The notes below the pieces were generated by a model that was given only the letters and a program-made list of their open reading frames with translations, was not told where the DNA came from and ran no database searches. The position numbers and the translations under genes are program-made. A stretch of DNA of 64,000 bases from Aspidiotus rigidus (taxonomy: Eukaryota > Arthropoda > Insecta > Hemiptera > Diaspididae), in assembly GCA_035079385.1 (NCBI GenBank), contig JAVHKY010000053.1:4464001-4528000 (forward strand). The letters are read 5' to 3'. Each line of letters opens with the position of its first letter. Position 1 is the first letter of the stretch. Positions 49,401 to 62,700 of this stretch are shown piece after piece.

Positions 49401-52400
49401 AATTCCTACTTTCTCTATTATTATTCGTTGTACTTTTTTTGACGTTTCATATCTTTGCCTAATCCGATACCTGATTCCTAGGTCAAGTCGAAGCCTAGTG
49501 CACAAGAGATGAAGCCTCAGACGTTACACCCGTGGTTTCGATTAACCTTGACCTTCATAAGAATTGTCTTGAAGACGTCATAGGTTGAGGAATTATTATT
49601 ATTATATTAGGGATCTAGGATAGGAATTAGTGGAGAGAGAGAGTGTGTCCGCCTTCTTCCCCAGGCTAGTTTGACATATTTCATGGTTTTGCTAGTTGTG
49701 TGGTAACACTATTGGTGATTCAAATTTCTCGAGACCTAAAACTAAGAAGTTTGAATTCTATTTCTATTCTGCAGGGTAGAATACGATACCATGAATCGAA
49801 TTCGATTACTTCAAGTTGAATATCTTGCTTTTGGAAATATTGACGCGTAAGTTTTTACGAAGACTATACACAGGCTACTTCTCTCGATAAAAAATATTTT
49901 ATTATACGTTTTAATTTTGCGATTATAGCGATTTCATTGGTTCATCGGAAGAGGTTCGTTTGCTAGCGTTAAATCTCATTTTGCGAACGATAGAAGCAGA
50001 ACATTCGCCGGATATTTGTATAACGACGATTGAAACACTTACGCGAATTGATGATGGCTGTAAGAAACGATATTTCGGTGACTCCTTATACCATCGCACG
50101 AAACATAAACAGCTTCAGCTTTTACTTGTGTTAGAATTCACGCTCAACAGAAGATATAAACGAGATTCGTTGTCTGTGGTAAGAGAAATTGAAAAATATG
50201 AATAATAAACTTTGCAACCCAGCCCAGAAGCAACTTTTAGCTAGCTTGGCATCTCTGTAATATCGAAATTGAATCAATTCTGCTATCGTGGCTTACTAGG
50301 TTTTGTATTGATCGGTGGTAAATTCCGATTGGGAAAGAATCTATAGCGCGCTAAAAGAAAATGAGAAACCACGGTAAAAAATAAGTAAAATAGTACATCT
50401 GGACAGCATGAATCCACTGCATTAAAAAAAATCGCGATTATTGACGAGCATGTAATTCAGCTAATTAGACAAAATTATCGCGGATCTCGTAAGACGACAA
50501 ATGAAAGAATTTTTGCCTATGATGGGGAAAAAATACTAGGTAAAGACGTGGAACACTGGCTCCAATCACCAGAATATTAATATAGCCAAATGTTCCTTCA
50601 AAAAGTACTCGGTATTATCTTTATTATTGTGGTGACGAAAGCCAATTTCAACGTCTTTATCAAAAGAATTCTTTTTTTTTTTTTTTTTTTTACTACTTTT
50701 CAATAATTCCTATTGTTAATATGCATTTGCTAAGACTTGACTTCACGACTTCGGCCGAATTTAAGAAATTCATTTTGCTTGAAGTTTTCGTTCAGTTTCT
50801 AACAAAATAGAGAAAATGGCTATCGTTTGATGAATTCGTAAAATACAACTATGGCTTTTCAATAATTTTTCAAACAACTTTTCTATTTGTAATTACCTTT
50901 TCTTTTGCTGTGCTATAAAATTTTAGCTGCACAGCGCCAAGTTTGTTTCAGCGTGGCATAGAAGGCGTGCCGTCAACTGCTCACTCGTCCTTCACAGACT
51001 CATGTTTTGACGCGACCCGATCTCTTGAAACACTAGCAAATGTTGTACATATTGAATAAGAACTGCTAGGAGCACCCGCACTCCTGCGAATACGTTTGCT
51101 CACAATAATGCTGTTCTGGATTGTGTATTTGTCTTGACGTTTTTAAGAATAGTTTGACCTCCAATTAGGGGAACGACGTGCCGTATTTTCTCATTTCCTA
51201 AAAATATTTATTGCCTCTCGCTTATCATTTTACCAGGTCCTAATCTTCACACCGTGGTTCAAAAGTTGTGAAAACTAAGTCCTCATATGTACAGCTCGAT
51301 GGTGAAAAATTTCCCAATCCCGCCCCCGTATACCAGTATAGCTCTGAAGTCGAAATTCCCTCAAGTCTCCCAGGCCCACATGCATTTGTTATCGACAGGT
51401 TGCTTTATCTCAGTCGATTTTTTCGGGTATTTTCCGTGTTTCAGCATCATATTGTAGATACCGTGGAATCAAAAAATTTTGTTTCGATTTTTGGATTTTT
51501 TTTTTTGCTGTGCCGATAATGTAGAAAAAAGAAAGAATAAGGAAGAGAAAGATAGGTGAAGAAGTGTATATTGCAAGTATGAACGTGAGAAGTTTAAAAA
51601 GGAAGGAAAATATAATAGAAATTGAGGATGCATTTGGAAACAGTAGGTTAGATATTTTAGGTTTAGCGGAGGCAAGAAGAGAGGGAAATGAAATAATGGA
51701 AACAAAGAAAGGGAATCTGCTATGCTATACAGGAGTTGAGGAAGGAGAAAGAGGGGTGGGTTTCTTGATAAAAGAGAAATGGGCACGAAATCTAATAGAA
51801 TATGAAGGGATATCAGAAAGAATAGCAATAGCTACCTTCAGGATGAACGGAAAGGAAAATAAATGCACCTACTTCTGCATCAGAGGACGAAGAATGTAGA
51901 CTTTCCTATCAACAGGTAACCGATATTATTAAAAAATCAAAAAGAAACAATAAACACCACCTGATAATCATGGGAGACTTCAATAGCCAGATAGGTCAAA
52001 GGAAAATGGAAGAGAGCGAAATCATGGGACCGTATAATTACGGAAAGCGAAACGAAAGAGGGTGGAAACTGATCAAGTTTTGTACCGAAAATGAGTTGAA
52101 AGTAATGAATACTATATTTAAAAAACGAGATGGACGTGGCTATCACCAAATCAAATTTATAAAACGCAAATCGATTATATACTAGCGGACCGGAAGGAAA
52201 ATAAAATAGTAGATTTTAATGTAGTAAATAACTTTAACTTCCACTCCGATCACAAAGTAGTTATGTGTAAAATGAGTACAGTCGGGTGGAGGTATACAAA
52301 GAAGAATAAATTGCAGGAGATCGCTAGAAGAGTGAGCGAAAATGAGCAAGATCAAAGAAGCAAAATATGTGAGGAACTTGAAGAGTTAGAGGACATGGAG

Positions 52401-55400
52401 GAGGGGGAAGTGGACATAGAAATACTGGATGAAAAGATTAAAGAAGCTATAACGAGAGCAACTGAGAGTACTCGATTGGAAAAAGAGGAAAAGGAAAATG
52501 AAGGGATCCCTGAGGATATAAAAGAGCTAATAAAAAAGAGAGAGGAGATAAAAAGACTGAGAGTAAAAGGAAGAAACGATAAAATTGAATTAAGCATTGT
52601 ATGTAAAATGATTAAATATAAACTAAGAACGTATAACCGTAGTAAAGAAAACAAGGAGATACAAAAAATATTAGAAACAACAAGAAGTACAAAATCCATA
52701 GGAAGGGAGTTGCAATTAGGAAGAAAAAGGGTAACATATTTGCTGGACAAAAAGGGGAACAAAGTTTGTAATCGAAATGAAATAAATATCATAGCCACAG
52801 AATTTTACAGAGAATTGTATAAGGAAGAGAAAGGAATAACGAGTAAAAAGGTGAGAAACGAGAGGGAGGAGGAAGAAGTCCCAGAGATATTAGACGTGGA
52901 GGTGGAAGACGCAATAAAGAAACTAAAATCGAATAAAACTAAAGGAGTAGACGGGATTGTAAATGAGCAATTGAAATATGGTGGAAATGAGTTGATAAAA
53001 ATTCTGACAAAATTGTTTAATAAAATCTTGGACGTGGGAAGGGTTCCAGAGGCCTGGAAAGTTTCAGAAATAATACTGATATACAAAAAAGGGGACAAGC
53101 ACAAAATAAGTAACTACAGACCAATTAGTATAACAGCTACAATAGCAAAAATCTTTTCTAAAGTTATAGCTAACAGATTAAAACATATTCTAGATGGCAA
53201 GCAACCTTGCGAACAGGCTGGTTTTAGAAAGGGGTATTCAACAGTTGATCATTTGCATGTAATAAACCAGTTGATAGAAAAGTCTACCGAGAGAGGAAGG
53301 GAAAGGCACGTAGCATTCATAGATCATACAAAAGCGTTTGATTCAGTAAATCACAGATCTATGCTAAATGCACTAAAAATGCAGGGAACCCCCAAAGGAT
53401 ATACAGACATTATAGAAGACATGTATACAAATATTAAAACCAGGATAATAACAGACAAGACCGGAGAGTATTTCAATGTAGAAAAAGGAATAAAACAGGG
53501 CGATCCTCCATCATCTCTTATATTTATAGCCGCATTGGAGGACATTTTTAAGCAGCTACACTGGGATAATAAAGGAGTAAATATAAATGGGCAAAATCTG
53601 AATCATCTGAGATTTGCAGATGATATAGTTCTTATAGCAAAAAGTATGGAAGAATTAGAAAGCATGATAAAGGAATTAGATGAGAAGGGGAAAGAGGCAG
53701 GCCTGAGAATAAACATTGAGAAGACGAAGATTTTATCCAATGGGAAAGAAAAAAGAAGAATAGAAATTGATGGACGGAGTATTGAGTTGACAAATGAGGT
53801 AATATACCTAGGGCAATTAATAAGTATGAATAACAGACCTGATGAAGAGGTGGCTAGGGGGATCGCGCTGGCCTGGAAGAAATACTGGTCATTGAAAATG
53901 ATTTTCAAAGGTCCATTCAGAAACATTCTGAATAGTCGTATATTACCTACATTGGGGTACGGAGCCCAAACTTGGATAACAACAAAAAAATTGGAGAAAA
54001 AAATAAGGGTAACCTATAACTCAATGTGCGGTGGTCAATGAGGAGTGTTAGAAGGAAAGATAGGGTTAGAATAAAAGATATTAAGAAAAAGGTCAAGAAC
54101 AGTCGGGAATTCATTCATGAAATAAGGAAAAGAAAGTGGGACTGGGCGGGACACGTTGCTAGACTGAGGGCGGTGCCGCCAAATTGCGGCCCAAATTGTA
54201 ATTTTCATCCAAATTGCGGCCCAAAAAAATCATTGATACATCCAAATTGCGTCCCAAAAAAATTTATTATGCATGAACATAGTTACTGTTTCTTAGGTAA
54301 AAATTTTCGCGATAAACGTTTCACATAAGTGAATCTATCAATGATACCACATTCAAAGTCGTTCATAGCGTCACGAATGAATTCCTCTTTGGTGATTCGT
54401 TTTTTACTCGGTTTTATGGTATTGACTGACAGAATTTTTGTGTACGTACTTTCTTGCTTTTCGAGCAGCGCGTCAATGAGAAGAAAAATATTCGGATGGC
54501 TTTGATAGAACATTTGGTTTAATTTACTATTGAAAGACTCGCAGGCGTTTGTAGTCCGTCCAATGTCATTACTGTACTTGGCCCATATATGAGGAGGGAA
54601 GAGAGCATCAGCACGAACATAAGTATCATATACGTACGACGTAAAACTTTGTACTTGCGGATTACTCGTTTCCATCGGCGTCAAATCGTTAATGAAGAAA
54701 TCTTCTACGTCTTCAGGCGGTAGGAAGGCGAGACCAAAAAATGCTCGTAAATAGGAACCTTCAGGTGATTTATTCTTGTACGCTTTTGCTAAACCGAGAC
54801 TTTGAATATGCCGGTACCAAGCCTGCCCAAGATGGAACCGACATCCGTTCATCTCAGCAGACGACCACACCTTCTCAACTGCAGCATGTATCGCTTTCTC
54901 GAAATCTAGTACTATGATTACTTATAACTATAAGAGTGATTGAACGAGAGACATGAATTCATTTTATCAGAAGGTTGCAAGCAATCACAAACAGGAAAAC
55001 CGAAAATCTTGAGTCATCGACGTTGAAAGAGTAGTATATGTCTTCCTGTGGCAGGAGAAATTTTCAATTCCATTTCTGCGGCCCAATTTAGATGTACAAT
55101 TCCTTCTTTCGGTCGCAATTCAGATGTACAATTCCGTTTTTTCGGCCGCAATTCAGATGTACAATTTTTTTTTTCGGCCGCAATTCAGATGTCTTAATTC
55201 TTTTTCCCGGTCGCAATTAAGATGTCCTGTTTGGCCGCAATTTGGATGCAGCCACTGAGGGATAATAGATGGACCGCAAGGATAACAAACTGGTTTCAGC
55301 GGGAAAAAAGAAAGAGGGGTGGACAAAAAACAAGATGGGAGGATGGGATAACCAAATTTACCAAAAATAAAAATTATGAAAGAGTGGCTAGGGACAGGCT

Positions 55401-55498
55401 CGAATGGTCGAGGTTGAGCGAGGCCTATGCCCAGGATATAGGCCTATTATCATATGTACAATTATACTATGTATTGGATTAGAATAATAAAAGGCTAT

Positions 55499-55529
<31 letters not shown>

Positions 55530-56746
55530 AACTCGTTCAGATTTTTAAACCTCAACTTGAACTGACAATTTGAAATGTATTTTTCTTCTACTTGTAGGAT
55601 CTTCCTATTAGAAAAGATTTTCAGGATTGAAACTTCAATATTTTGCACGTCCTATTTTCTTATGAAATTCGGTGTTTAAAATGAATTATTTCATTGTTAC
55701 AGATGAAATGTTTCGAGAAAATGTACGATTTTGCGGTTCGCAGTCTCCTAGGAGAACCACATCAGCCAAGTATTCGATACATGCTCGAATGGTTGCTCAC
55801 ACTTTTAGTCATACATAACTTTTCCAGATTTGAAGATAAATTCTGGTCATCTTTTTCTGAAGTAGGTGAAACTTGAAGTAGAAATTTATGTGACTGTAGT
55901 ACGTATCAATACAGTTTCGATATTCGTTACAGGCTTCTGAGGAAAGAATTGGAAGCATATGTTCGTTCATAATGGTAGCTTTTCACCTTGCAAATGTGTT
56001 GAAAAACGAAAGTTTTGTAGATAAGGCTGTGAAATCAACGCTACCCTGGAGTATGGCTCAGCATTTTAACGCAAGGTTGTACGCTCAGGTAAAGATTGTT
56101 ATCTAAAGCAATTGTGAAGAGAATTCATTATTTGCTTGTGCTTAAATTGGTGTTTCTCTTCTCAACTACAGTCGGTTCTCGTCAAATTAATAAACTTGAA
56201 CGAGAAAATTAAACAAGAGTACCAGATTTTAGAGAACAGTCTAGTCTCCTGTTTGAAACGCGGAAATGCTGTGAAGAATTCAATTAAATTACAAGAAGAT
56301 TTTTATTTTTCTCATTTCAACCCAGTAGAGAATTTCTCGTTTCAGGTTAGTGCTCTTGGTAATAATTTTTTTTTTTTTCCATCAAGTATTCCGAAACTAA
56401 ATTTCTCCATCCTGTTTCAGACCATTCTGTGGGAATTACCTAGACTTTCTAATATTTCGCGGGACGAATGGATACCAATTGATTTGTACTCTCAGTTCTT
56501 ACCGTATGATTACGGTGTTCCTCTATTCGAGAGTGAAGCGAATAGTTTGTCCAAATTCGAGTGTTCATCTTGGATTACGAAAGCCAGTACAACTGCAAAC
56601 GAAAGTTGTAAGTGCATATGCCGTACATCTTTCCTCTGAATTTTGCTTAAAACTACTATTCAAATTAGTGCAAACGAGTTTTCAAGATTTGGTCAAAAAT
56701 GTGGCAAAACATCCTAGTGAGCGCCGTACTCGCCGGAAAGTTCTGA

Positions 56747-56793
<47 letters not shown>

Positions 56794-59700
56794 TACAACT
56801 CTGATTAGGTAAGCCGTCCCCTAATCTGTCCATTTCTGGGCATGAGCCTCCGTCACCCTTTTCCACCTTTTTCTATTTTGTGACACACTTGTCCATTGGG
56901 GACCAGTCGTTTTTAAGATTTCGTCCACTCATCTGGTTGGTGTTCTTCCTTTTTTTCTTCTATTTCCTAGGGGGATCCGTGTTGTCGCTAGGTAGTTCCA
57001 TTTTTGATTGTTGCCTCTAGCCATATGCCCCGCGTACTTCATTTTTAATTTTTTACAGATCTATCCTATGTCTTTTGATAGGGTTCTTTCTTTTATTTCA
57101 GATATTTTAATTTTGTCTTTGAGTTTGATCTGTAAAATTTTTCTTAGCATGGCATATTGTGTTCTTTTTAGTCTGGACATTTGTTCATTGGTTACTGACC
57201 AAGTTTGGGCCCCGTAAGTTAGTACCGGCATAATGTTGCTTTCTAATATTTTTACTTTGGTATTAATGTTGATACTTCCGCACATGATTTCTTTGAGACC
57301 CCAAAATGCTCTCCATGCGTTTGTCACTCTTGCTCTTATTTCTTTTTGCATTCGGCTTTCAAGTGATAGGATTCTCCCCAAGTACTTATACTCTGTTACT
57401 ACCCCAACTGGTGTGTCTCCTATTAGCACAGTTTCTACTTCTTGACTGTTTGACATTATTTTTGTTTTAGTCATGTTCATCGTTAACCCCACCTTTTCGC
57501 ATTCTAATTTTAACTCGTTCGCCATTTCTCTGATTTCCTTTAAGTATGTTCCTATTAGCACTATATCGTCTGCAAATCTCAAGTTATTTATATATTCTCC
57601 ATTTATTGTGAGACCTTTCCCCTCCCACTTTAGGTTTCTAAAGACCGATTCTAGGACTGCATTGACCGATGATGAAGGGTCGCCCTGTTTGACTCCTTTT
57701 CCTATACTAAATTCCACTTCTTTTTTGTCTAGCTTTATGTATGTTTTTGATAGTCTGTAGGCATTCTGAATTACTTCTATGTATCCTTTATGAACGCCCT
57801 GGTTGGCGAGTGTTTCCCATGCACTATTATGAGATATCGAGTCAAATGCTTTATTGAAGTCTATAAACATAAGGTGTACTTCCATATTTTGTTCGTTTGT
57901 TTTTTCTATAATTTGATCTAGGGTGAGTATGTGGTCTACTGTCGAGAAATTTTTCCTGAAGCCCGCTTGGTCTCTTGTTGTTGTGTATCCTATTCTTAAT
58001 GACTTTCATATAGATCTTGTACATAAGTGAAGATAGACTTATAGGACGGTAGTTGTTTATATCTGTTCTGTCTCCTTTTTTAAATAGAATTATCATTTCC
58101 GAAGTACACCATTGCTTTGGGATTGATGCTTCCCAAAGGGCTGTGTTTAGTACATTTGTGAGCGGATTTACAATTATATCAGTGAGTATCTTTCTTGTTG
58201 TTATACCTGAGCACGTCATCTTGTCGGGTTTTAGATTCTTATTACTTTTTTTGACCTCACTTATCATCAGTTCTGGGGTCAAGCAGGAGGCCAGGTGCTC
58301 CTTGCTTGTAAAGTGGAAAGAAAGAATTGCCCAGAGTGAGCTGGGTACATGGACAACCCGTGTGCTAATACGCGACCTTGATGAGTGGATGAACCGACAC
58401 CATGGTCAGCTGAACTTTCACCTGACGCAGGTGTTAAGCGGCCATGGCTGCTTCAACAAGTACCTTCACGAGAAGTTAAGGAAAGTTGAGCAGGCAACGT
58501 GTTCGCACTGTAACCGAGGGCGGGATGATGGACCACAACACACCTTATTTGAGTGTGAGGCATGGAGGCATGAGCGGGACGAGCTTAGTCGGTCTCTCCA
58601 AGAGATCGGGGTAGATGAAGCGCTCGACCCGAGTAGCCTGGTACCCACTATGCTAGGTTCCGAAGAAGCATGGAACCAGGTGTCTGCATTTGCGGCCACC
58701 ATCATGAAGAGGAAGATGGACCAGGAATGGAATAGGCAAATGCAGAACCACGCTATGGCCTACTCAACACCTGTGTACCATCAACATCCAGATCTGCAGG
58801 AAGAAGAGGAAGAAGGATACCATCCAGATTTTTAGGGCCTTTATAGTTGTTGAAAGAATCTCGCGTTTATATGGTCGCTCCCCGTCCTCTATTCCGGTGA
58901 ATTTACTACGGTACGTTCACTGTTCATACGAATATGTCTAACGAGCACCATACAGTGAGATTCACGCAACACCGACTTATTACGCCTGATGTGATGTAAT
59001 AGTGTCGTTTTTGTGATGTGAGTGTTCTCTAGTACTGTTTCTTTTTTGTGCGTGCCAGGGGGGCATCGCAGCTTGGCGGTCGCCAAAGCAACTTGGCAGT
59101 TGCCGAGTAGAAGAGGGGGTTCGCGTAGGAGATTCCTCCTTCACTGAAGTTATACCCGAAAGGGTCGATTCCGGTGTTGGAGGAAACAATATTAAATGCA
59201 TACGCATCCCGCACCTACTCCATTATGGATGACGGGCGGTGCTGCACATGCGACACACAAGCGAATCATCAGTTCTGGGACTTCATCCTCATTTGTTACG
59301 AGTTTTTTCCATTTTTCATTCTCGTATGTTTCCCTTTTTGTTCTTTTTTCGCTGTATAGATTCTTATCGAATTTTGTCACTACTTCAATTATTTCGTCGC
59401 GACAGTGGGTCAGGGAGCCTTTATTTTTGGTAGGATATACCTTTGTTGGTTTATCGCTTTTCGTACTTTCTTGGTAGACATACTTTCTTTTAAAACTTAC
59501 AGTTATTTCCCTGTCGTATTCCTTTATATCTTGTCTTATTTGTTTTCTTATTAGTTTGTTCAACTCTACCATTTCTATTTTCTTCGCTATTGAGTTGCAT
59601 GTTCTGATTCTCATCTTTGCTCTCCTCTCTATCACGTCCTCTGTTTCCTTACTCAGTTTGTCATCCGTTTTGATATTATTTTTATTTGACCCTATTTATT

Positions 59701-62700
59701 TGAGTACTGACTTTAGGGCTCCCTCTATCTTATTGTACATTTCTTGTACGTTCTTGCCACGCATGTCTCCTTTACTCATTTCACTTTCAAATATGTCTTT
59801 TGCCTCCATTATTTTGTGTGCTGGTATTATACAGGGTGGACCAGAAAGATGTTACCAGGTAAATGAGAGTTTGCGTTAAATTTGTCGTAGCGCAAAAACG
59901 CAAAACGTTAGACGTTTAGTTTAAATGTACAAATTTTGTATCTCGATTTTATCTTTAATTTGAGCCACATCCGAAGTTTCTACAGCTGAAATTTTACTGC
60001 AGGGGTTCCCAAGGTTGTGAATTGTCAAAAAACAATTTTCCTCATTGAAAGAATCGCGTAATCTTCAAAGTGTTCGCCGATCTTGGAGTAAAATTTAGCG
60101 CTGAATCCGAATAAGATTGTTCAAGAATTCTGCGAAGCACCAAAATGGGTTAATGGACTCAAGAAGGGCCAAAATCTCCCCAAAATGATATAACCGCCTA
60201 ATCTTCGAAGTTTTTCTTGATTCTGAGATAAAATTTAGCGCTGAATCTGAATAAAATTGTTCAAAAATTCTACGAAGCACCAAAATGGGATAATGGGCCC
60301 AAAAAGGGCCAAAATTTTCCCCAAAATGATGAAATCGCCCCCAACTTTCAAAGTTTTTCTCAATTCTGAGATAAAATTTAGCGCTAAATCTGAATAACAT
60401 TGTTAAGAAATTCTGCAAAGCACCAAAATGGGTTAATGGGCCCAAAAAGGGTCAAAATTTCCCCAAAATGATAAAATCGCCTAATCTTCGAATTTCTTCT
60501 CGATTCCGAGATAATATTTAGCGCTGAGTCTGAATAAAATTGTTAAAAAATTCTGCAAAGCACCAAAATAGGTGAATAGGCCCAAGAAGGGTCAAAATTT
60601 CCCCAAAATGACAAAATCGCCCCCAACTTTCAAAGTTTTTCTCGATTCTGAGATGAAATTTAGCGCTAAATCTGAATAGAATTGTTAAGAAATTCTGCGA
60701 AACACCAAAATGGGTTAATGGGCCCAAAAAGGGTCAAAATTTCCCCAAAATGATAAAACCGCCTAATCTTCGAATTTCTTCTCGATTCCGAGATAAAATT
60801 TAGCGCTGAATCTGAATAAAATTGTTAAAAAATTCTGCAAAGCACCAAAATAGGTGAATGGGCCCAAAAAAGGTCAAAATTTCCCCAAGATGATGAAACC
60901 GCCTAATCTTCGAATTTTTTCTCGATTCCGAGATAAAATTTAGCGCTGAAATTGAATAAAATTGTTAAAAAATTCGGCAAAGTACCAAAATAGGTGAATG
61001 GGCCCCCAAAAAGGGTCAAAATTTCCCCAAAATGATAAAATTGCCCAAGCTTCAAAGTTTTTCTCAATTCTGAGATAAAATTTAGCGTTAAATCTGAATA
61101 AAATTGTTAAAAAATTCTGCAAAGCACCAAAATGGGTTAACGGGCCCAAAACGGGTCAAAATTTTCCCCAAAATGATAAAATCGCCCCCAACTTTTAAAG
61201 TTCTTCTCAATTCTGAGATAAAATTTAGCGCTAAATCTGAATAAAATTGTTAAGAAATTCTGCGAAGCACCAAAATGGGTTAATGGGACCAAAAAGTGTC
61301 AACATTTCTCTAAACCGAAAAAAATCGCCTAACCTTCGAAGTTTTTCTTTATTCTAGGATAAAATGTGCGCTGAGGTAAAAAAAAAAACTGTTGAACTCT
61401 CGTTGGCAAGAAACAACAGGAGTTTTTGCGGAAGCACCCGCCTTGATCATACACGGGGACACGGGGCCTCGGTCGATCTATGTTGAACCCACGGATCATT
61501 CGCCTGCCTCTTTCAAACACACGGTCTTCATTGTTCTCTTTGACAAAAGTCGAGTTCGACGGTATCATTCCCTCCTCCGGGTGAAACCCCGAGAAATTCA
61601 TGGCGTTAGTCAGCCTCAATCAAAGACTGAGCTGTAGCTGATCGCTCATTACGAGCAAGACCGAATTTGCGGCATCCTCCCATTGCCTGAATCAGAGAGT
61701 TTTTACATTCTGGCCCGCTTCGTTCATAGGTGAGGCGTCAGTTGATCTCTCATTGCAAGCACGCAACAGAAGACCAACTTGCGTTCTTTGACTGAAACAA
61801 CGAGAGTTTTCGCACTTTTTCCCGCTTTGGTCATACGCAGAGCCCTAGTCCATCTCTCAAAGCGAACCTTCAACGGAAGATGAATTTGTCGTCTCCCTCC
61901 AATCCCCAAATGAGGAGAATTTCCGCAATCTCCTCTTTGGGATCTCTCAGCCGACGCTTGTCGATCTCTTACTCTGCGAGCACTCAACGGCAGACGAACT
62001 TATCGACATTCCTTCCATCCGCTGAATCAACAATTTTACTGCAGAATGAGAAAAATTTTTGGTTTTTCATTTTGGAGATCATATAGGGCCATTTCAGTAT
62101 TTTTCTCGGACTCGGTGCTAAATTTTACTTCAGAATTGAAAACAACCTTTGAAGATTACGCAATTTTTCATCTTGGAGGAATTTTGATTCTCTTTGAGCC
62201 CATCATCCCATTTTGGTGCTCCGAAGTTTTTTTAAAGCATTTTTTCGGACTCAGCGCAAAGGTCCACTTAAAAATCGAATTAAAATTTGAAAGTTTGAAC
62301 GATTTTCCAATTTGGGGAAATTTTGACCTCTTTTGGGCCCATTAACTCATGCCGGTGTTTCGAAGAATTTTTCAAACATTTTTTTCACACTCAGCGCAAA
62401 ATTCCACTTAGAAATTGAAATACAATTCAAAAGTTCGAACTATTTTCCAACTTAGGGGAATTTTGACCCTTTTTGGGCTTATTAACCCATCTTGGTGCTT
62501 CTTAGGATTTTGTTACTATTTTTCTCGTTTTTCCCGTCCAAATTCACTTAAGAAACAATAATTTGATTATTGAAATTTTCGAAATTTAGCTCAATACTAC
62601 AAATTAATTAATTTTCAAGCCCTATTTGGGAACCCTGGCGATTTGGTGAATTTTCGGCACATTTTGGTCCATAACTCGGCTCAGAAAAGTCGTAGAAACT

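Larger units (their letters stand above)
51515..55525 (+). mobile_element. LINE (RTE-like endonuclease/reverse transcriptase) in TARBP1 intron 4
   Basis: This non-LTR retrotransposon has one long coding region, now broken. An apurinic-type endonuclease comes first: ASMNVRSL near 51574, LAEARR, GVGFLIK, MGDFNSQIG at 51970-51996, and FHSDHK near 52245. Reverse transcriptase follows at 52263-54041, then a C-terminal W-AGHVARL...RWEDGI tail. It ends in an (ATT)n tail at about 55497-55525. Frameshifts near 51865 and 52140 and a break near 54030 inactivate it. A weak TAATGTA occurs at both borders as a possible target duplication. A MULE fragment splits the C-terminal tail. Without it and its duplication the element is about 2.9 kb, near full length for this group. 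Confidence 0.9.

Noticed and set aside
52352..53926. Minus-strand open frames opposite the LINE reverse transcriptase
   Set aside because: They are antisense shadows of the A-rich LINE coding strand, rich in Ser, Leu and Phe, without motifs.
60095..61149. Minus-strand open frames with repeated MGPLTHFG peptides as genes
   Set aside because: They arise because the satellite period is divisible by three. No start context, domain or splice structure supports a gene.
60060..61380. Regular repeats considered as a CRISPR array
   Set aside because: The whole 141-bp unit is conserved, with no short repeat alternating with unique spacers, and the genome is eukaryotic. It is satellite DNA.
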